Shown in pieces: positions 48,878 to 57,929 of a stretch of DNA of 64,000 nt. A program made the position numbers and the translations under genes. Positions within the stretch are counted from its first letter, which is position 1. The number at the start of each line of letters is the position of its first letter. The notes beneath the pieces are model-generated. The model worked only from the letters and a program-made list of their open reading frames with translations, did no database searches and was not told the DNA's origin. Source of the stretch: Sphingosinicella sp942492965 (GTDB lineage Bacteria; Pseudomonadota; Alphaproteobacteria; Sphingomonadales; Sphingomonadaceae); the NCBI GenBank assembly GCA_942492965.1, contig OW818656.1, positions 4,216,001 through 4,280,000 on the forward strand, in the 5' to 3' direction.

Positions 48878-49278
48878 GCCATCGGCAGCGACGACAGCTC
48901 GACGCCCACGAATTCGCAGTCGGGATAGATATCGGGCTTCGCGGTTGCGACGCGCAGCGCCAGCACGCCCTTCCTTGCCGCGATGATGTCGTAGACCGCG
49001 CGGCAGAAGGTTTCCTGCAGGTTGAAACGCCGTGCAGCCGCCAGCGTCTTCACGGTTTCGCGCAGGAAATCGTAGTTCCACGCGCTTTTCACCTGATCGT
49101 CGGTGGGGAACGACGCCTCGTCCACCCAGAGATCGACATCGACACGGAGCCGCTGCGGTGCGCCGACCTCGAAGCTGTGGAAACCGATATCGACGAGCAG
49201 TTCGTAACCATGCAGCCGAATCCGCCGCGCCCTGGGCGCCAGCGCTTCGGGGACGACACCGCGCGGTGTGAGGCTCAT
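48865..49278 (-). CDS. folB: Dihydroneopterin aldolase
   Basis: 137 residues. FolB pattern: RIRLHGYELLVDIGFHSFEV, QRLRVDVDLWVDE, WNYDFLRETVKTLAA and KPDIYPDCEFVGVELS. It converts dihydroneopterin to hydroxymethyl-dihydropterin and glycolaldehyde, the step before FolK. Its ATG overlaps the stop of the upstream SDR as ATGA. Confidence 0.9.
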   Translation of the reverse strand: MSLTPRGVVPEALAPRARRIRLHGYELLVDIGFHSFEVGAPQRLRVDVDLWVDEASFPTDDQVKSAWNYDFLRETVKTLAAARRFNLQETFCRAVYDIIAARKGVLALRVATAKPDIYPDCEFVGVELSSLPMAYSE

Positions 49279-50054
49279 GCACCCTCTCCCACCATGAACG
49301 CGACGTCGCGCGGCATACCGAGCATACGCTGCCCGGCATCGAGCACGATCACCTGCCCGGTGATCGTCGGAAGCGCGATCAAATATTGCATCGTCATGAC
49401 AACATGCTCCACCAACACACCGCGCCGCAGCGGGTTATACACATGCGCGCGGTCGAAGTTCTCCCGCGTTTGCGGGCCGCTGACCAGCGTCACCGAGGGC
49501 GCGATGCCGTTCACGCGGATATTGGGCGCAAGCGCCCTCGCCTGCAGCTCGGTGAGACCGGCAAGCCCGAGCTTGCTTACCGTGTAGCTGTAGAAATCCG
49601 GATTGGGGGCGGCGACCTTCGCATCGAGCAGATTGAGGACGAGTCCGTTCCGCCCCGCGCAACTCGCGGCGAATTGCTGCGTCAGCAGCGCCGGTGCGCG
49701 CAGATTCACGTCGAGCTGTTCGTCCCACTGTGCGGCGCCGAAGTCCGCCTGCGTGTCGTAGCGGAACAGCGAGGCGTTGTTGATCAGCAAGGAAACCGGC
49801 GGTTTTCCGGGCTCCAGCCGATCGAACACCGTGCTGCACGCCTCCGCGTCGGCAAGGTCTGCGCGGACGAGCGAGGCACTGCCGCCGGACGACGCGATCT
49901 CGGCGGCCAGCGCCTCCGCCTCGGCGACCGATTCGTTGCAGTGGATGTGGACATGCCAGCCACCCGCCGCGAGTGCACGCGACAGCGCGCCGCCGATGCG
50001 CTTTGCGCCGCCGGTGACGAGCGCGCTTGCGGGATTGCCGAATTCCGGTGTCAT
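49275..50054 (-). CDS. SDR-family oxidoreductase (FolM/pteridine-reductase-like)
   Basis: 259 residues. TGGAKRIGGALSRALAAGG cofactor motif with the basic R preferred by NADPH enzymes, NNASLFRYDT (the FolM/PTR1-type variation of NNAG), YSYTVSKLGLAGL with Tyr and Lys, and LNLLDAKVAAPNPDF. Coupling to folB supports a role in reducing dihydropterin/dihydrofolate. Start set at 50054; the longer frame has no supporting features. Confidence 0.85.
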   Translation of the reverse strand: MTPEFGNPASALVTGGAKRIGGALSRALAAGGWHVHIHCNESVAEAEALAAEIASSGGSASLVRADLADAEACSTVFDRLEPGKPPVSLLINNASLFRYDTQADFGAAQWDEQLDVNLRAPALLTQQFAASCAGRNGLVLNLLDAKVAAPNPDFYSYTVSKLGLAGLTELQARALAPNIRVNGIAPSVTLVSGPQTRENFDRAHVYNPLRRGVLVEHVVMTMQYLIALPTITGQVIVLDAGQRMLGMPRDVAFMVGEGA

Positions 50055-50237
50055 CGGCGAGCGCTTACCCCTCGGCGTACCAACGGGCAAGCCGCTGCCC
50101 GTTTTTTCGGCAGTCCGGGCAGCGCAGTGCCAGCGCCGGTGAGCGCGACATCTCCAGAGACTTATCCACAGGTGCCGGGGACAAGTCATTTCCGTGACAG
50201 TTGAGAGCGCCGCCTCCCTCGCCTACATCTGAAGGCG

Positions 50238-52157
50238 ATGGCTGAACCCCCGCAGATTGATCGCTTTTCCGAAGAGCAGGCGACCTTCGCCGTGCGCGGA
50301 CGCGACACGCCCGATCTCGATGCGGGCGTGGCGGCGATCCGCAACGTGCTGAAGACGCTGCCGGTTCGGCCCGGCGTCTACCGGATGCTCGATGCGAGCG
50401 GCGACGTGCTCTACGTCGGCAAGGCGCGCAGCCTGAAGAACCGCGTCACCAACTACACGCAGGTCGCGCGGCTGCCCAAACGCCTGCAGCGCATGGTGTC
50501 GCTGACGCGGGCGATGACGATCGTCACCACCGCAAGCGAGGCTGAGGCGCTGCTGCTCGAAGCGCAGCTCATCAAGCGCTTCCGGCCGGCGTTCAACGTG
50601 CTCCTGCGCGACGACAAGAGCTTCCCGTTCATCTTCCTCAACGAAGACCACGCTTACCCACGCATTTCGAAACACCGCGGCGCGCGCAAGGGAAAGGGCA
50701 TCTACTTCGGCCCGTTCGCCAGCGCGGGCGCGGTGAACCGCACGCTGAACGCGCTCCAGAAGGTGTTCCTGCTGCGAAGCTGCTCGGACAGCTTCATGGC
50801 GAATCGCACGCGTCCCTGTCTACTTCATCAAATTCGCCGCTGTTCGGCACCCTGTGTCGATCGCATCGATGACGCGGGCTATGCGGAGCTGGTGTCCGAC
50901 GCGAAAGACTTCCTCGCCGGCAAGAGTCAGTCGGTGCAGCGCAAGCTCGGCGAATCGATGCAGGCCGCGGCCGAAAAACAGGATTACGAACTCGCGGCCG
51001 TCTACCGCGACCGTCTGCGCGCGCTCACCTACATCCAGGGCCAGACCGGCACGGCCGAGGGCGTGAAGGACGTCGACGTCATCGCGCTTGCGGAAAAGGC
51101 CGGGCAGTTCTCGATCCAGGCCTTCTTCATCCGCGGTGGCCAGAACTGGGGCCACCGCGCCTTCTTCCCGAAGAACACGGCGGGAAGCACCCCGGAGGAA
51201 GTGATGGGGAGCTTCATCGTGCAGTTCTACGAGGACATGCCGCTGCCGCCGGAAATCCTCGTCGACCGCCTACCCACCGAATGCGACCTGATCGCCGAGG
51301 CGCTCTCCAGCCGCTCGACGCGCAAGGTCGCGATCCGCCAGCCGCAGCGCGGCGCGCTCAAGCGCCTTGTCGATCAGGCAGCGCGCAACGCCGTAGAAGC
51401 GCTCGACCGCAACCTCGCCGAGGGCGCCACGCAAACGAAGCTGCTCGCCGAACTTGCCGACATTTTCGAGCTGCCGGAACCGCCGCGCCGTATCGAGGTC
51501 TACGACAACAGCCACATCCAGGGCAGCAATGCGGGCGGCGGCATGATCGTCGCGGGGCCGGAGGGCTTCCTGAAAAACAGCTACCGCAAGTTCAACATCA
51601 AGGACGCGTCGATCACGCCGGGCGACGACTTCGGCATGATGCGCCACGTGCTCGGCCGCCGCTTCGCGCGGCTCGGCAAGGAAGACCCCGATCGCAAGGG
51701 CAGCGACTGGCCCGACCTCGTGCTCATCGACGGCGGCAAGGGGCAACTGTCTGCCGCGATGGATATCCTCGCCGAACAAGGCATCGACGACGTGACGCTC
51801 GTCGGCGTCGCCAAGGGGCCGGACAGGAACGCCGGGCGCGAGGTCTTTCACCTGATGGACGGCCGCGAACTCACCCTGCCCCTCAACGCGCCCGTGCTCT
51901 TCTACCTCCAGCGCCTGCGCGACGAGGCGCACCGTTTCGCCATCGGCGCGCACCGCGCCAAGCGCAGCAAGGCGATCTCCGCGAATCCGCTCGACGATGT
52001 GCCTGGTATCGGCCCGACCCGGAAGCGCGCGCTTCTGATGCACTTCGGCACCGCGAAGGCCGTCCGCTCCGCAGCCCTTGAATCGCTGATGGCGGCGCCG
52101 GGCATCTCGAAGGCGATGGCCGAGGTGATCTACGACCACTTCCATCCGCGCGGATAA
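50238..52157 (+). CDS. uvrC: UvrABC excinuclease subunit C
   Basis: 639 residues. GIY-YIG nuclease domain (RPGVYRMLDASGDVLYVGKA, SLKNRVTNYTQ), KRFRPAFNVLLRDDKSFPF, UVR domain near 215-250, the RNase H-like second nuclease domain (YDNSHIQGSNAGGGMIV, LVLIDGGKGQL) and C-terminal HhH motifs (VPGIGPTRKRALLMHFG). Makes both incisions in nucleotide excision repair. Full length. Confidence 0.97.
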   Translation: MAEPPQIDRFSEEQATFAVRGRDTPDLDAGVAAIRNVLKTLPVRPGVYRMLDASGDVLYVGKARSLKNRVTNYTQVARLPKRLQRMVSLTRAMTIVTTASEAEALLLEAQLIKRFRPAFNVLLRDDKSFPFIFLNEDHAYPRISKHRGARKGKGIYFGPFASAGAVNRTLNALQKVFLLRSCSDSFMANRTRPCLLHQIRRCSAPCVDRIDDAGYAELVSDAKDFLAGKSQSVQRKLGESMQAAAEKQDYELAAVYRDRLRALTYIQGQTGTAEGVKDVDVIALAEKAGQFSIQAFFIRGGQNWGHRAFFPKNTAGSTPEEVMGSFIVQFYEDMPLPPEILVDRLPTECDLIAEALSSRSTRKVAIRQPQRGALKRLVDQAARNAVEALDRNLAEGATQTKLLAELADIFELPEPPRRIEVYDNSHIQGSNAGGGMIVAGPEGFLKNSYRKFNIKDASITPGDDFGMMRHVLGRRFARLGKEDPDRKGSDWPDLVLIDGGKGQLSAAMDILAEQGIDDVTLVGVAKGPDRNAGREVFHLMDGRELTLPLNAPVLFYLQRLRDEAHRFAIGAHRAKRSKAISANPLDDVPGIGPTRKRALLMHFGTAKAVRSAALESLMAAPGISKAMAEVIYDHFHPRG

Positions 52158-52206
52158 AGGCTAACGTCGAGCGCGACTCGAATCGGGCCTTTGGGGGGCG
52201 CTCCGC

Positions 52207-52899
52207 ATGATGAAGCTCTACACCGCCGCGACTCCGAACGGCTACAAGGCCTCGGTCGCACTTGAGGAAATGGGCTTCGACTACGACGTGGAGAAGATCG
52301 ACCTCACCGGCGGGGCGCAGAAGCAGGTGTGGTTCCTGGAGATCAACCCGAACGGCCGCATCCCCGCGCTCGTCCACGACGATTTCCCGATCTTCGAATC
52401 GGGCGCGATCATGCTCTATCTCGCCCGGCTTTCCGGCAAATTCTATGGCACGGACGCGAAGTCGCAGAGCCGGGTCGAACAATGGCTGATGTTCCAGATG
52501 GGCGGGATCGGCCCGATGATGGGGCAGGCAAACGTCTTCTACCGCTACTTCCCCGAAAAGATTCAGCCCGCGATCGACCGCTACCAGAACGAAGGCCGCC
52601 GCCTGTTCGAGGTGCTGGAACGACAGCTTTCGCGCACCGAATATCTCGCGGGCGATTATTCGATCGCCGACATGGCGAACTGGTGCTGGGTTCGCACGCA
52701 CAAATGGTCGGGCATCTCGATCGACGGTTTGCCCAACCTGCAGCGCTGGCTGGAGGCGATCATGGCGCGCCCCGGCGTGCAGAAGGGCATCACCGTGCCT
52801 GAGGACATGCGCGCGCGGATTCGCGATGACGACGAGGATTCGGCGAAGAAATTCGCCGAGCAGGCACGCAAGATCGTGGTGACGGGCAAGCCTGCCTGA
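52207..52899 (+). CDS. Glutathione S-transferase (YfcG/YghU-like)
   Basis: 230 residues. N-terminal thioredoxin fold (MKLYTAATPNGYKASVALEE) with NPNGRIPALVHDDFPIFESGAI, then helical C-terminal domain containing YLAGDYSIADMANWCWVRTHKW. The TPN and NPNGRIP motifs place it with Nu-class YfcG/YghU enzymes that reduce disulfides of glutathione and peroxides. Followed by a MAPEG protein 26 bases later. Confidence 0.92.
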   Translation: MMKLYTAATPNGYKASVALEEMGFDYDVEKIDLTGGAQKQVWFLEINPNGRIPALVHDDFPIFESGAIMLYLARLSGKFYGTDAKSQSRVEQWLMFQMGGIGPMMGQANVFYRYFPEKIQPAIDRYQNEGRRLFEVLERQLSRTEYLAGDYSIADMANWCWVRTHKWSGISIDGLPNLQRWLEAIMARPGVQKGITVPEDMRARIRDDDEDSAKKFAEQARKIVVTGKPA

Positions 52900-52925
52900 T
52901 CGCTGCACAAGGGGGAGAATCAGGT

Positions 52926-53321
52926 ATGCAGATGTATCCGCTTACGCTGCTCGGCACGCTCGCTGCGCTGGCCGTTTACGTATGGGCGTCGATCCCGGTC
53001 GGGCAGGCGCGCGGCAAGCACGGCATCAAGGCACCCGCCGTCACCGGCCATCCCGAGTTCGAGCGCGCCTTCCGTGCCCACCAGAACACGATGGAGCAGA
53101 TCGTCCTGTTCCTGCCGCTCGTCTGGATCGTGGCGACGCTGTTCGGCGACCTCTGGGGCGGCATCTACTCGGCGGCCTGGGTGGTCGGCCGAATCGCTTA
53201 CGTCATCGGCTACATCAAGGATGCGGAAAAGCGCAGCGCGGGTTTCCTCATCTCCAGCCTCGCCAGCCTCGCCGCGCTGGTCGGCGCGATCGTGGCGGTG
53301 GTGATCGACCTCGTGCGCTAA
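52926..53321 (+). CDS. MAPEG-family membrane protein
   Basis: 131 residues with four membrane helices: PLTLLGTLAALAVYVWASI, a cytosolic VTGHPEFERAFRAHQNTMEQ motif typical of MAPEG glutathione-dependent enzymes, then helices through IYSAAWVVGRIAYVIGYI and SLASLAALVGAIVAVVIDL. Probably acts with the GST upstream in detoxification. It overlaps the convergent HxlR gene by four bases. Confidence 0.92.
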   Translation: MQMYPLTLLGTLAALAVYVWASIPVGQARGKHGIKAPAVTGHPEFERAFRAHQNTMEQIVLFLPLVWIVATLFGDLWGGIYSAAWVVGRIAYVIGYIKDAEKRSAGFLISSLASLAALVGAIVAVVIDLVR

Positions 53322-54007
53322 CGGGTATCGCCCTCCACCTTGGGCGGCAGCGCCAAGAGATCGATGAACCGGCCCGCGATTTCCGGGTCGCCCACAACCG
53401 TCAGCTCTTCTTCCGCGAGGGGCCGCTTGCCGTAGAAGACACGGACAAGCGCCGTCGTTCCCCCTGAAAAGGTAACGTCGGCGTCCGCGGTTTCGCCGCG
53501 GCGGATGGAAAGCTCACCGTCCGACAGGTCGGCAACGAACGCATCGTCGGGAAACCGGAACGCGATTCGCGCGCGCAGCGTGGTTGCGCGTTTCTTGTCG
53601 AGCATCGTGCGCAGTGAAAGCATCGTCGAGGCCGGCGAGAGCGGCAGTGATGGGTCGTGCGCGGGCGAGCGTGCCGCCCAGCGGCCCATCGTCTGCAGGA
53701 TCGGCTCAGCCTCATAACCCCACGGCGTCAGTTCATAGACTGGCACCGACGCCGGCGGTGCGAGCATCGTTCGCCGCAATACGCCGTGCGCTTCCAGTCC
53801 TTCCAGCCGCTGCGTCAGCACGTTCGCGCTCACCCCCGGCAGATGCGCCCGAATCTGCCCGAAACGGCGTGGACCGAACATCAGTTCACGCATCACGAGC
53901 AGCGCCCAACGCTCTCCCACCAGCTCCAATGCCAGCGCAGCGCCGCACGCATCGTCGTACCAGCGTAAACCGGCCGTCGCATTTTTAGTTACTTTTTGTA
54001 ATTTCAT
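53318..54007 (-). CDS. HxlR-family regulator with C-terminal SCP2-like domain
   Basis: 229 residues. Residues 1-110 are an HxlR winged helix (ALELVGERWALLVMRELMFG, RFGQIRAHLPGVSANVLTQR). Residues about 125-229 look like an SCP2 sterol-binding fold (DAFVADLSDGELSIRRGETA, DPEIAGRFIDLLAL), a known HxlR variant that may bind a lipid-like ligand. Two 16-bp direct repeats overlap its start codon. Divergent from a GST gene. Confidence 0.85.
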   Translation of the reverse strand: MKLQKVTKNATAGLRWYDDACGAALALELVGERWALLVMRELMFGPRRFGQIRAHLPGVSANVLTQRLEGLEAHGVLRRTMLAPPASVPVYELTPWGYEAEPILQTMGRWAARSPAHDPSLPLSPASTMLSLRTMLDKKRATTLRARIAFRFPDDAFVADLSDGELSIRRGETADADVTFSGGTTALVRVFYGKRPLAEEELTVVGDPEIAGRFIDLLALPPKVEGDTR

Positions 54008-54022
54008 AGTTGCTTTTTATAA
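53986..54022. promoter_or_regulatory. Paired direct-repeat operator of the HxlR regulator
   Basis: TAGTTACTTTTTGTAA (53986-54001) and TAGTTGCTTTTTATAA (54007-54022) are identical at 14 of 16 positions and start 21 bp apart, two helical turns. They span the HxlR start codon and lie 48 bases before the divergent GST. Autoregulation plus GST control is likely. Confidence 0.6.
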
Positions 54023-54069
54023 CCGACATGTCAGCCTCTGCATACACGCATAAAGGGAGAGGTCATGTG

Positions 54070-54726
54070 ATGCAGCAGCCTGTCATCACCACATTCGGGT
54101 GGGTTCCGGAATTTGCACGCGGGTTCGTCCGCGATCTGCGTCCGCGATGGGCGTTCGAAGAGGTCGGCCAGCCCTACACAGTCGATTACATCGACATCGA
54201 ATTCTCGAAGACGCCGCCCCACCGCGCCTTTCAACCGTTCGGTCAGGTGCCGACGTACCGGGATGACGAGGTCGAGATCTTCGAATCCGGCGCAATGGTG
54301 CTACGTATCGCCGAGCGCGCCGGCAAACTCATCCCCGCGGACACGCCAGGCCGCATGAAAGCGACGCAGTGGTTGATCGCAGCGCTCAACACGGTTGAAC
54401 CGCGCGTCATGGCGCTCGCGATCAACGACCTGTTCGAAGCCGATCAGTCGTGGTCGCAGGATCGCCGGCCTGTCGTTCTGGCGACGCTCGATGGCGGCCT
54501 TGCCGATCTCGCCGAAGCACTGGGGGACAAGACCTGGCTCGACGGAGACATGTTCACCGTGGGCGACCTGATGATGGTATCCGTGCTTGGCGGGCTTCGC
54601 GGCACCGGCGTTCTCGATCGCCATCCCCGCATTGCCGCCTATGTCGAACGCGGCGAGGCACGCCCCGCGCATAGGAAGGCCATGGCCGATCATCTTGCCG
54701 CGTTCGCCGACGCCGCAGCCGCTTGA
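54070..54726 (+). CDS. Glutathione S-transferase family protein
   Basis: 218 residues. Thioredoxin-like domain (VPEFARGFVRDLRPRWAFEE, AFQPFGQVPTYRDDEVEIFE) and helical domain (TWLDGDMFTVGDLMMVSVLG). Start set at ATG 54070, after GGGAGAGGTC. Followed 17 bases later by the DUF1428 gene and divergent from an HxlR regulator, suggesting an inducible stress pair. Confidence 0.88.
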   Translation: MQQPVITTFGWVPEFARGFVRDLRPRWAFEEVGQPYTVDYIDIEFSKTPPHRAFQPFGQVPTYRDDEVEIFESGAMVLRIAERAGKLIPADTPGRMKATQWLIAALNTVEPRVMALAINDLFEADQSWSQDRRPVVLATLDGGLADLAEALGDKTWLDGDMFTVGDLMMVSVLGGLRGTGVLDRHPRIAAYVERGEARPAHRKAMADHLAAFADAAAA

Positions 54727-54743
54727 GGACCAGGAGAAAAACC

Positions 54744-55460
54744 ATGCGTTACGTCGAAGGATTCGTCATCGCCGTTCCCACCGTGAACAAGGAGGTTTTC
54801 CGCGCCCATGCCGCGGCGGCCGCGCCGCTGTTCAAGGAATTCGGCGCCGCGCGCGTCGTGGAATGCTGGGGCGACGACGTGCCCCCGGGCAAGGTCAACG
54901 ACTTTGCGGGTGCGGTGCAGGCAAAGGCCGATGAAACCGTCGTATTCTCGTGGCTAGAATATCCCGACAAGGCCGCCCGCGATGCTGCGAAAGAACGCAT
55001 GATGGCGGACGAACGAATGGAAGCGATGGGCGAGATGCCGTTCGACGGTATGCGCATGATCTTCGCGGGCTTCCTCCCGCATGTCGAAGTCGGGGCGGGC
55101 GGCGACAGAGGCTATGTTGACGGGTTCATTCTCCCCGTACCCGACGGCAACAAGGATGCCTATTTCGCTATGGCGCGCGACGCCTCGGCGGTGTTCATGG
55201 ACCACGGCGCGACGCGTTTCGTCGAATGCTGGGGCGACGACGTGCCTGATGGCAAGGTCACCGATTATCGCCGCGCCACGCACGCGAAGGACGGCGAAAC
55301 CGTCGTCTTTTCGTGGATCGAATGGCCATCCAAAGCTGTGCGCGACACGGGCATGAAGGCGACGATGGAAGACGCGCGCATGAAGGCGGCGCCCGAAACC
55401 ATGCCGTTCGACGGCGCCCGCATGATCTTCGGCGGTTTCGAACCGATCGTCGATGCCTGA
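54744..55460 (+). CDS. Tandem DUF1428 protein
   Basis: 238 residues made of two DUF1428 domains (about 1-118 and 121-238). Each has GFxxxVP, VVECWGDDVP or FVECWGDDVP, DETVVFSWLEYP or GETVVFSWIEWP, and MPFDGxRMIFxGF. Usual DUF1428 proteins (YbaA) have one domain, so this is an internal duplication with later divergence. The role is unknown; the fold is a ferredoxin-like dimer, so the fusion probably makes the dimer covalent. Confidence 0.9.
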   Translation: MRYVEGFVIAVPTVNKEVFRAHAAAAAPLFKEFGAARVVECWGDDVPPGKVNDFAGAVQAKADETVVFSWLEYPDKAARDAAKERMMADERMEAMGEMPFDGMRMIFAGFLPHVEVGAGGDRGYVDGFILPVPDGNKDAYFAMARDASAVFMDHGATRFVECWGDDVPDGKVTDYRRATHAKDGETVVFSWIEWPSKAVRDTGMKATMEDARMKAAPETMPFDGARMIFGGFEPIVDA

Positions 55461-55473
55461 GCCGCGCTGAGGC

Positions 55474-55953
55474 TCACGCCCCGCAGCGCTTCAGGAAATC
55501 CTCGATCATCGCCTTGTCGGGGCGGGCGAGCAGCGTCATCGCTGTTCCCTGCCCCGCCAGCGTCACGCGCTTGCCGGCCCAGTCGCGCACGAACGTCGGC
55601 GGCAGGCCGACGCGTGCGACGACCATCATTTCTCCGGAGGGGTGATACTGGACGGAGGCCATCAGCGGCGTGACCTTGTCCGGCGGACCAACCAGGAGCT
55701 GGGTGCGCGTCCCCTCCGCGACCGACAGGCTCGAATCGGCCGTGAAGAACGCAAGTTCGAAAACCTTCGCATCCCGGTCGCAGACCGCGAACAGGTCGAT
55801 GTCGTCGCTGTTCGGCACGCCGTAAACGAGCTTCGCCGCATTGCCCTCGGATGCGTCGGCGTCGAAGATCGCCCAGCTGCGATTGTAGGTCGGAGGTCGT
55901 GTCGCGCAGGCCGCGACGAGCAGCAGCAGCGATATGATGCCGAGGCGCTTCAT
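55474..55953 (-). CDS. Lipoprotein of unknown function
   Basis: 159 residues with lipobox LLLLVAACAT (lipidated Cys near 16). Body pattern: NRSWAIFDADASEGNAAKLV, DIDLFAVCDRDAKVFELAF and IEDFLKRCGA, with cysteines that may pair. Not recognised. ATG overlaps the nitroreductase stop as ATGA. Confidence 0.75.
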   Translation of the reverse strand: MKRLGIISLLLLVAACATRPPTYNRSWAIFDADASEGNAAKLVYGVPNSDDIDLFAVCDRDAKVFELAFFTADSSLSVAEGTRTQLLVGPPDKVTPLMASVQYHPSGEMMVVARVGLPPTFVRDWAGKRVTLAGQGTAMTLLARPDKAMIEDFLKRCGA

Positions 55954-56654
55954 ATGCCGCGAAACTCCGCAAATTCGGCGAGCGGGGCGCGCTTTGCATG
56001 GAGCTTGTTCGCGGGATCGTCGGGGTCTTTCCAGCCGATCGCCATGCCGGTGAACAGCATCCATGCGTCGGGCGCGCCGAGGAACGTGCCGATCGTTTTG
56101 GGATACATCGCCCAGCACTCCTGCGGGCAGGAATCGAGCCCCGCTTCGCGCAGCAGCAGCATCACGTTTTCAAGGTACATGCCGAGGTCGGACCACTGCG
56201 GCGGCCCCATCGTTCGGCTTACGTAGCAGAACAGCCCAACCGGCGCGCCGAAGAACATGAAATTGCGGGCAAACCAGCGCCGCCGCGCTTCCCGGTCCTC
56301 GCGCGGAATGCCGATGTGGCCATACATGTCCTCGCCGACCTGAAAGCGGCGAGAGGCGTAGGGCTCGCCGAGCGCCTTGGGGTAGATATCGTACTCCATC
56401 TCCTCGCCGCGCGGCGCTTCGACGATGCGCGCCGCCATGATCTCCTTCAGCCGCGTCAGTTCGTCGCCGCCGACAGCGTAGATGTGCCACGGTTGCAGGT
56501 TGCCGCCCGACGGCGCGCGCGCCGCCTTTTCGATGATCTCGCGCAGCAATGCGGGATCGACAGGCCGATCGAGGAAGCCACGTACCGAGCGGCGGGTTGC
56601 AATCGCTTCACTAACGTTCACTTCGATTCCCAAAGCCATGTTGAGCAGGCGCAT
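55950..56654 (-). CDS. Nitroreductase-family flavoprotein
   Basis: 234 residues. IATRRSVRGFLDRPVD FMN-binding opening, ARAPSGGNLQPWHIYAVGG, GLFCYVSRTMGPPQWSDLGM and LREAGLDSCPQECWAMYPKT match the family. FMN-dependent reduction of nitro or quinone compounds. Start taken at 56654; 56639 is an alternative. 22 bases from the divergent pgsA start. Confidence 0.9.
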   Translation of the reverse strand: MRLLNMALGIEVNVSEAIATRRSVRGFLDRPVDPALLREIIEKAARAPSGGNLQPWHIYAVGGDELTRLKEIMAARIVEAPRGEEMEYDIYPKALGEPYASRRFQVGEDMYGHIGIPREDREARRRWFARNFMFFGAPVGLFCYVSRTMGPPQWSDLGMYLENVMLLLREAGLDSCPQECWAMYPKTIGTFLGAPDAWMLFTGMAIGWKDPDDPANKLHAKRAPLAEFAEFRGI

Positions 56655-56675
56655 ACGATAGCCTAACGTCCGCCC

Positions 56676-57236
56676 ATGCTGTCCAGCCTCCCCAATCTGC
56701 TCACGCTGTCGCGCATCCTCGCGGTGCCCCTTCTCGTCATCCTGATGTGGAACGCGAACTGGTTTGGCTATCTTATTGCCTTCATTGTCTTCTGTATCGC
56801 GGGCGCGACCGATTATCTGGATGGATATCTCGCCCGCGCGCAGGGCACGGTTTCGAAGCTCGGCGTGTTTCTCGATCCGATCGCGGACAAGATCATGGTG
56901 GCGGGCGCGATCATCATGCTCGTGGAAAACAATATCGTTCGCGGCTGGACGGTGATCGCCGCGATCATCATCCTCATTCGCGAGATCACGGTTTCCGGCC
57001 TTCGCGAATATCTCGCCGGGATTCAGGTCTCCATCCCCGTCAGCCAGCTCGCCAAGTGGAAGACGGCGTTTCAGATGATATCGCTCGGCGCCCTCATCCT
57101 CGCGGGCGCGGCGGAGATTCGGTTCACGTGGCTCCCGGCCTATGAGGTGGGTGTCGCCTCGCTGTGGGCGGCCGCGATCCTCACGCTTGTCACAGGCTAC
57201 GACTATCTGAGGGTCGGCCTCAAGCACATGGCGTGA
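56676..57236 (+). CDS. pgsA: CDP-diacylglycerol-glycerol-3-phosphate 3-phosphatidyltransferase
   Basis: 186 residues, CDP-alcohol phosphatidyltransferase: NLLTLSRILAVPLLV, the signature DYLDGYLARAQGTVSKLGVFLDPIADK (DGx2ARx8Gx3Dx3D; quoted in separate parts), and four or more membrane helices. Makes phosphatidylglycerol phosphate in the inner membrane. Followed four bases later by moaD, so the three genes are an operon, as in related alphaproteobacteria. Confidence 0.95.
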   Translation: MLSSLPNLLTLSRILAVPLLVILMWNANWFGYLIAFIVFCIAGATDYLDGYLARAQGTVSKLGVFLDPIADKIMVAGAIIMLVENNIVRGWTVIAAIIILIREITVSGLREYLAGIQVSIPVSQLAKWKTAFQMISLGALILAGAAEIRFTWLPAYEVGVASLWAAAILTLVTGYDYLRVGLKHMA

Positions 57237-57240
57237 ACCG

Positions 57241-57492
57241 GTGAAGATCAGTCTCCTCTATTTCGCGTGGGTGCGTGAACGCATCGGCCTTGACGGCGAA
57301 ACGCGCGACCTCGCCGCCGCCACGGTAGGCGAAGCCCTCGCCGCGCTTTCCGCGCTGGGGGACGGCTATGCCGCCGCGTTCGCCGAACCGAACCGCCTGC
57401 GCTTTGCGCTCGATCAGGATTTCGTCGATGCGGACGCGGCACTTCGGGAAGGCGCGGAGCTTGCCATCTTCCCGCCCGTGACCGGCGGATGA
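57241..57492 (+). CDS. moaD: Molybdopterin synthase small subunit
   Basis: 83 residues, ubiquitin-like fold: ISLLYFAWVRERIGLDGE start and C-terminal IFPPVTGG, whose terminal Gly is thiocarboxylated. GTG start. ATGA overlap with moaE. Confidence 0.95.
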   Translation: MKISLLYFAWVRERIGLDGETRDLAAATVGEALAALSALGDGYAAAFAEPNRLRFALDQDFVDADAALREGAELAIFPPVTGG

Positions 57493-57929
57493 TCGCCGTC
57501 CGCGTCCAGACCGAAGCGTTCGATCTGGCGGCGGAAACGCACGCGCTTTCGGAGGGCCGCACCGATATCGGCGCCGTCGCCAGCTTCATCGGCCTCGTGC
57601 GCGGTGGCGAGATCGAGGCGATGACGCTGGAGCATTATCCGGCAATGACCGCGAAGGCGCTCGAAGCGATCGCCGCCGAAGCGGCAGTGCGCTGGCCGCT
57701 GCTCGGCGGCATAGTCATTCACCGGCACGGCAGGCTGCTTCCGGGCGATCCCATCGTGCTCGTCGCCATCGCCGCCGCGCACCGCGGCGATGCCTTCGAC
57801 GCCTGCGCGTTCATCATGGACTATCTGAAGACGGGCGCGCCGTTCTGGAAAAAGGAAGAAACCGGTGGCGAAAGCCGCTGGGTCGAGGCCAAGGCCGAAG
57901 ACGACACCGCGCGCGACCGCTGGAATTAG
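57489..57929 (+). CDS. moaE: Molybdopterin synthase large subunit
   Basis: 146 residues. GAVASFIGLVRGGEIEAMTLEHYPA, HRHGRLLPGDPIVLVAIAAAHR and DYLKTGAPFWKKEE with catalytic lysines. Combines with MoaD to convert precursor Z to molybdopterin. Its stop lies in the first unit of a 13-bp tandem repeat. Confidence 0.95.
   Translation: MIAVRVQTEAFDLAAETHALSEGRTDIGAVASFIGLVRGGEIEAMTLEHYPAMTAKALEAIAAEAAVRWPLLGGIVIHRHGRLLPGDPIVLVAIAAAHRGDAFDACAFIMDYLKTGAPFWKKEETGGESRWVEAKAEDDTARDRWN

Noticed and set aside
50055..50189. N-terminal extension of the SDR upstream of folB
   Set aside because: The extra 45 residues are Arg/His-rich and precede the conserved SDR start, so ATG 50054 was used.
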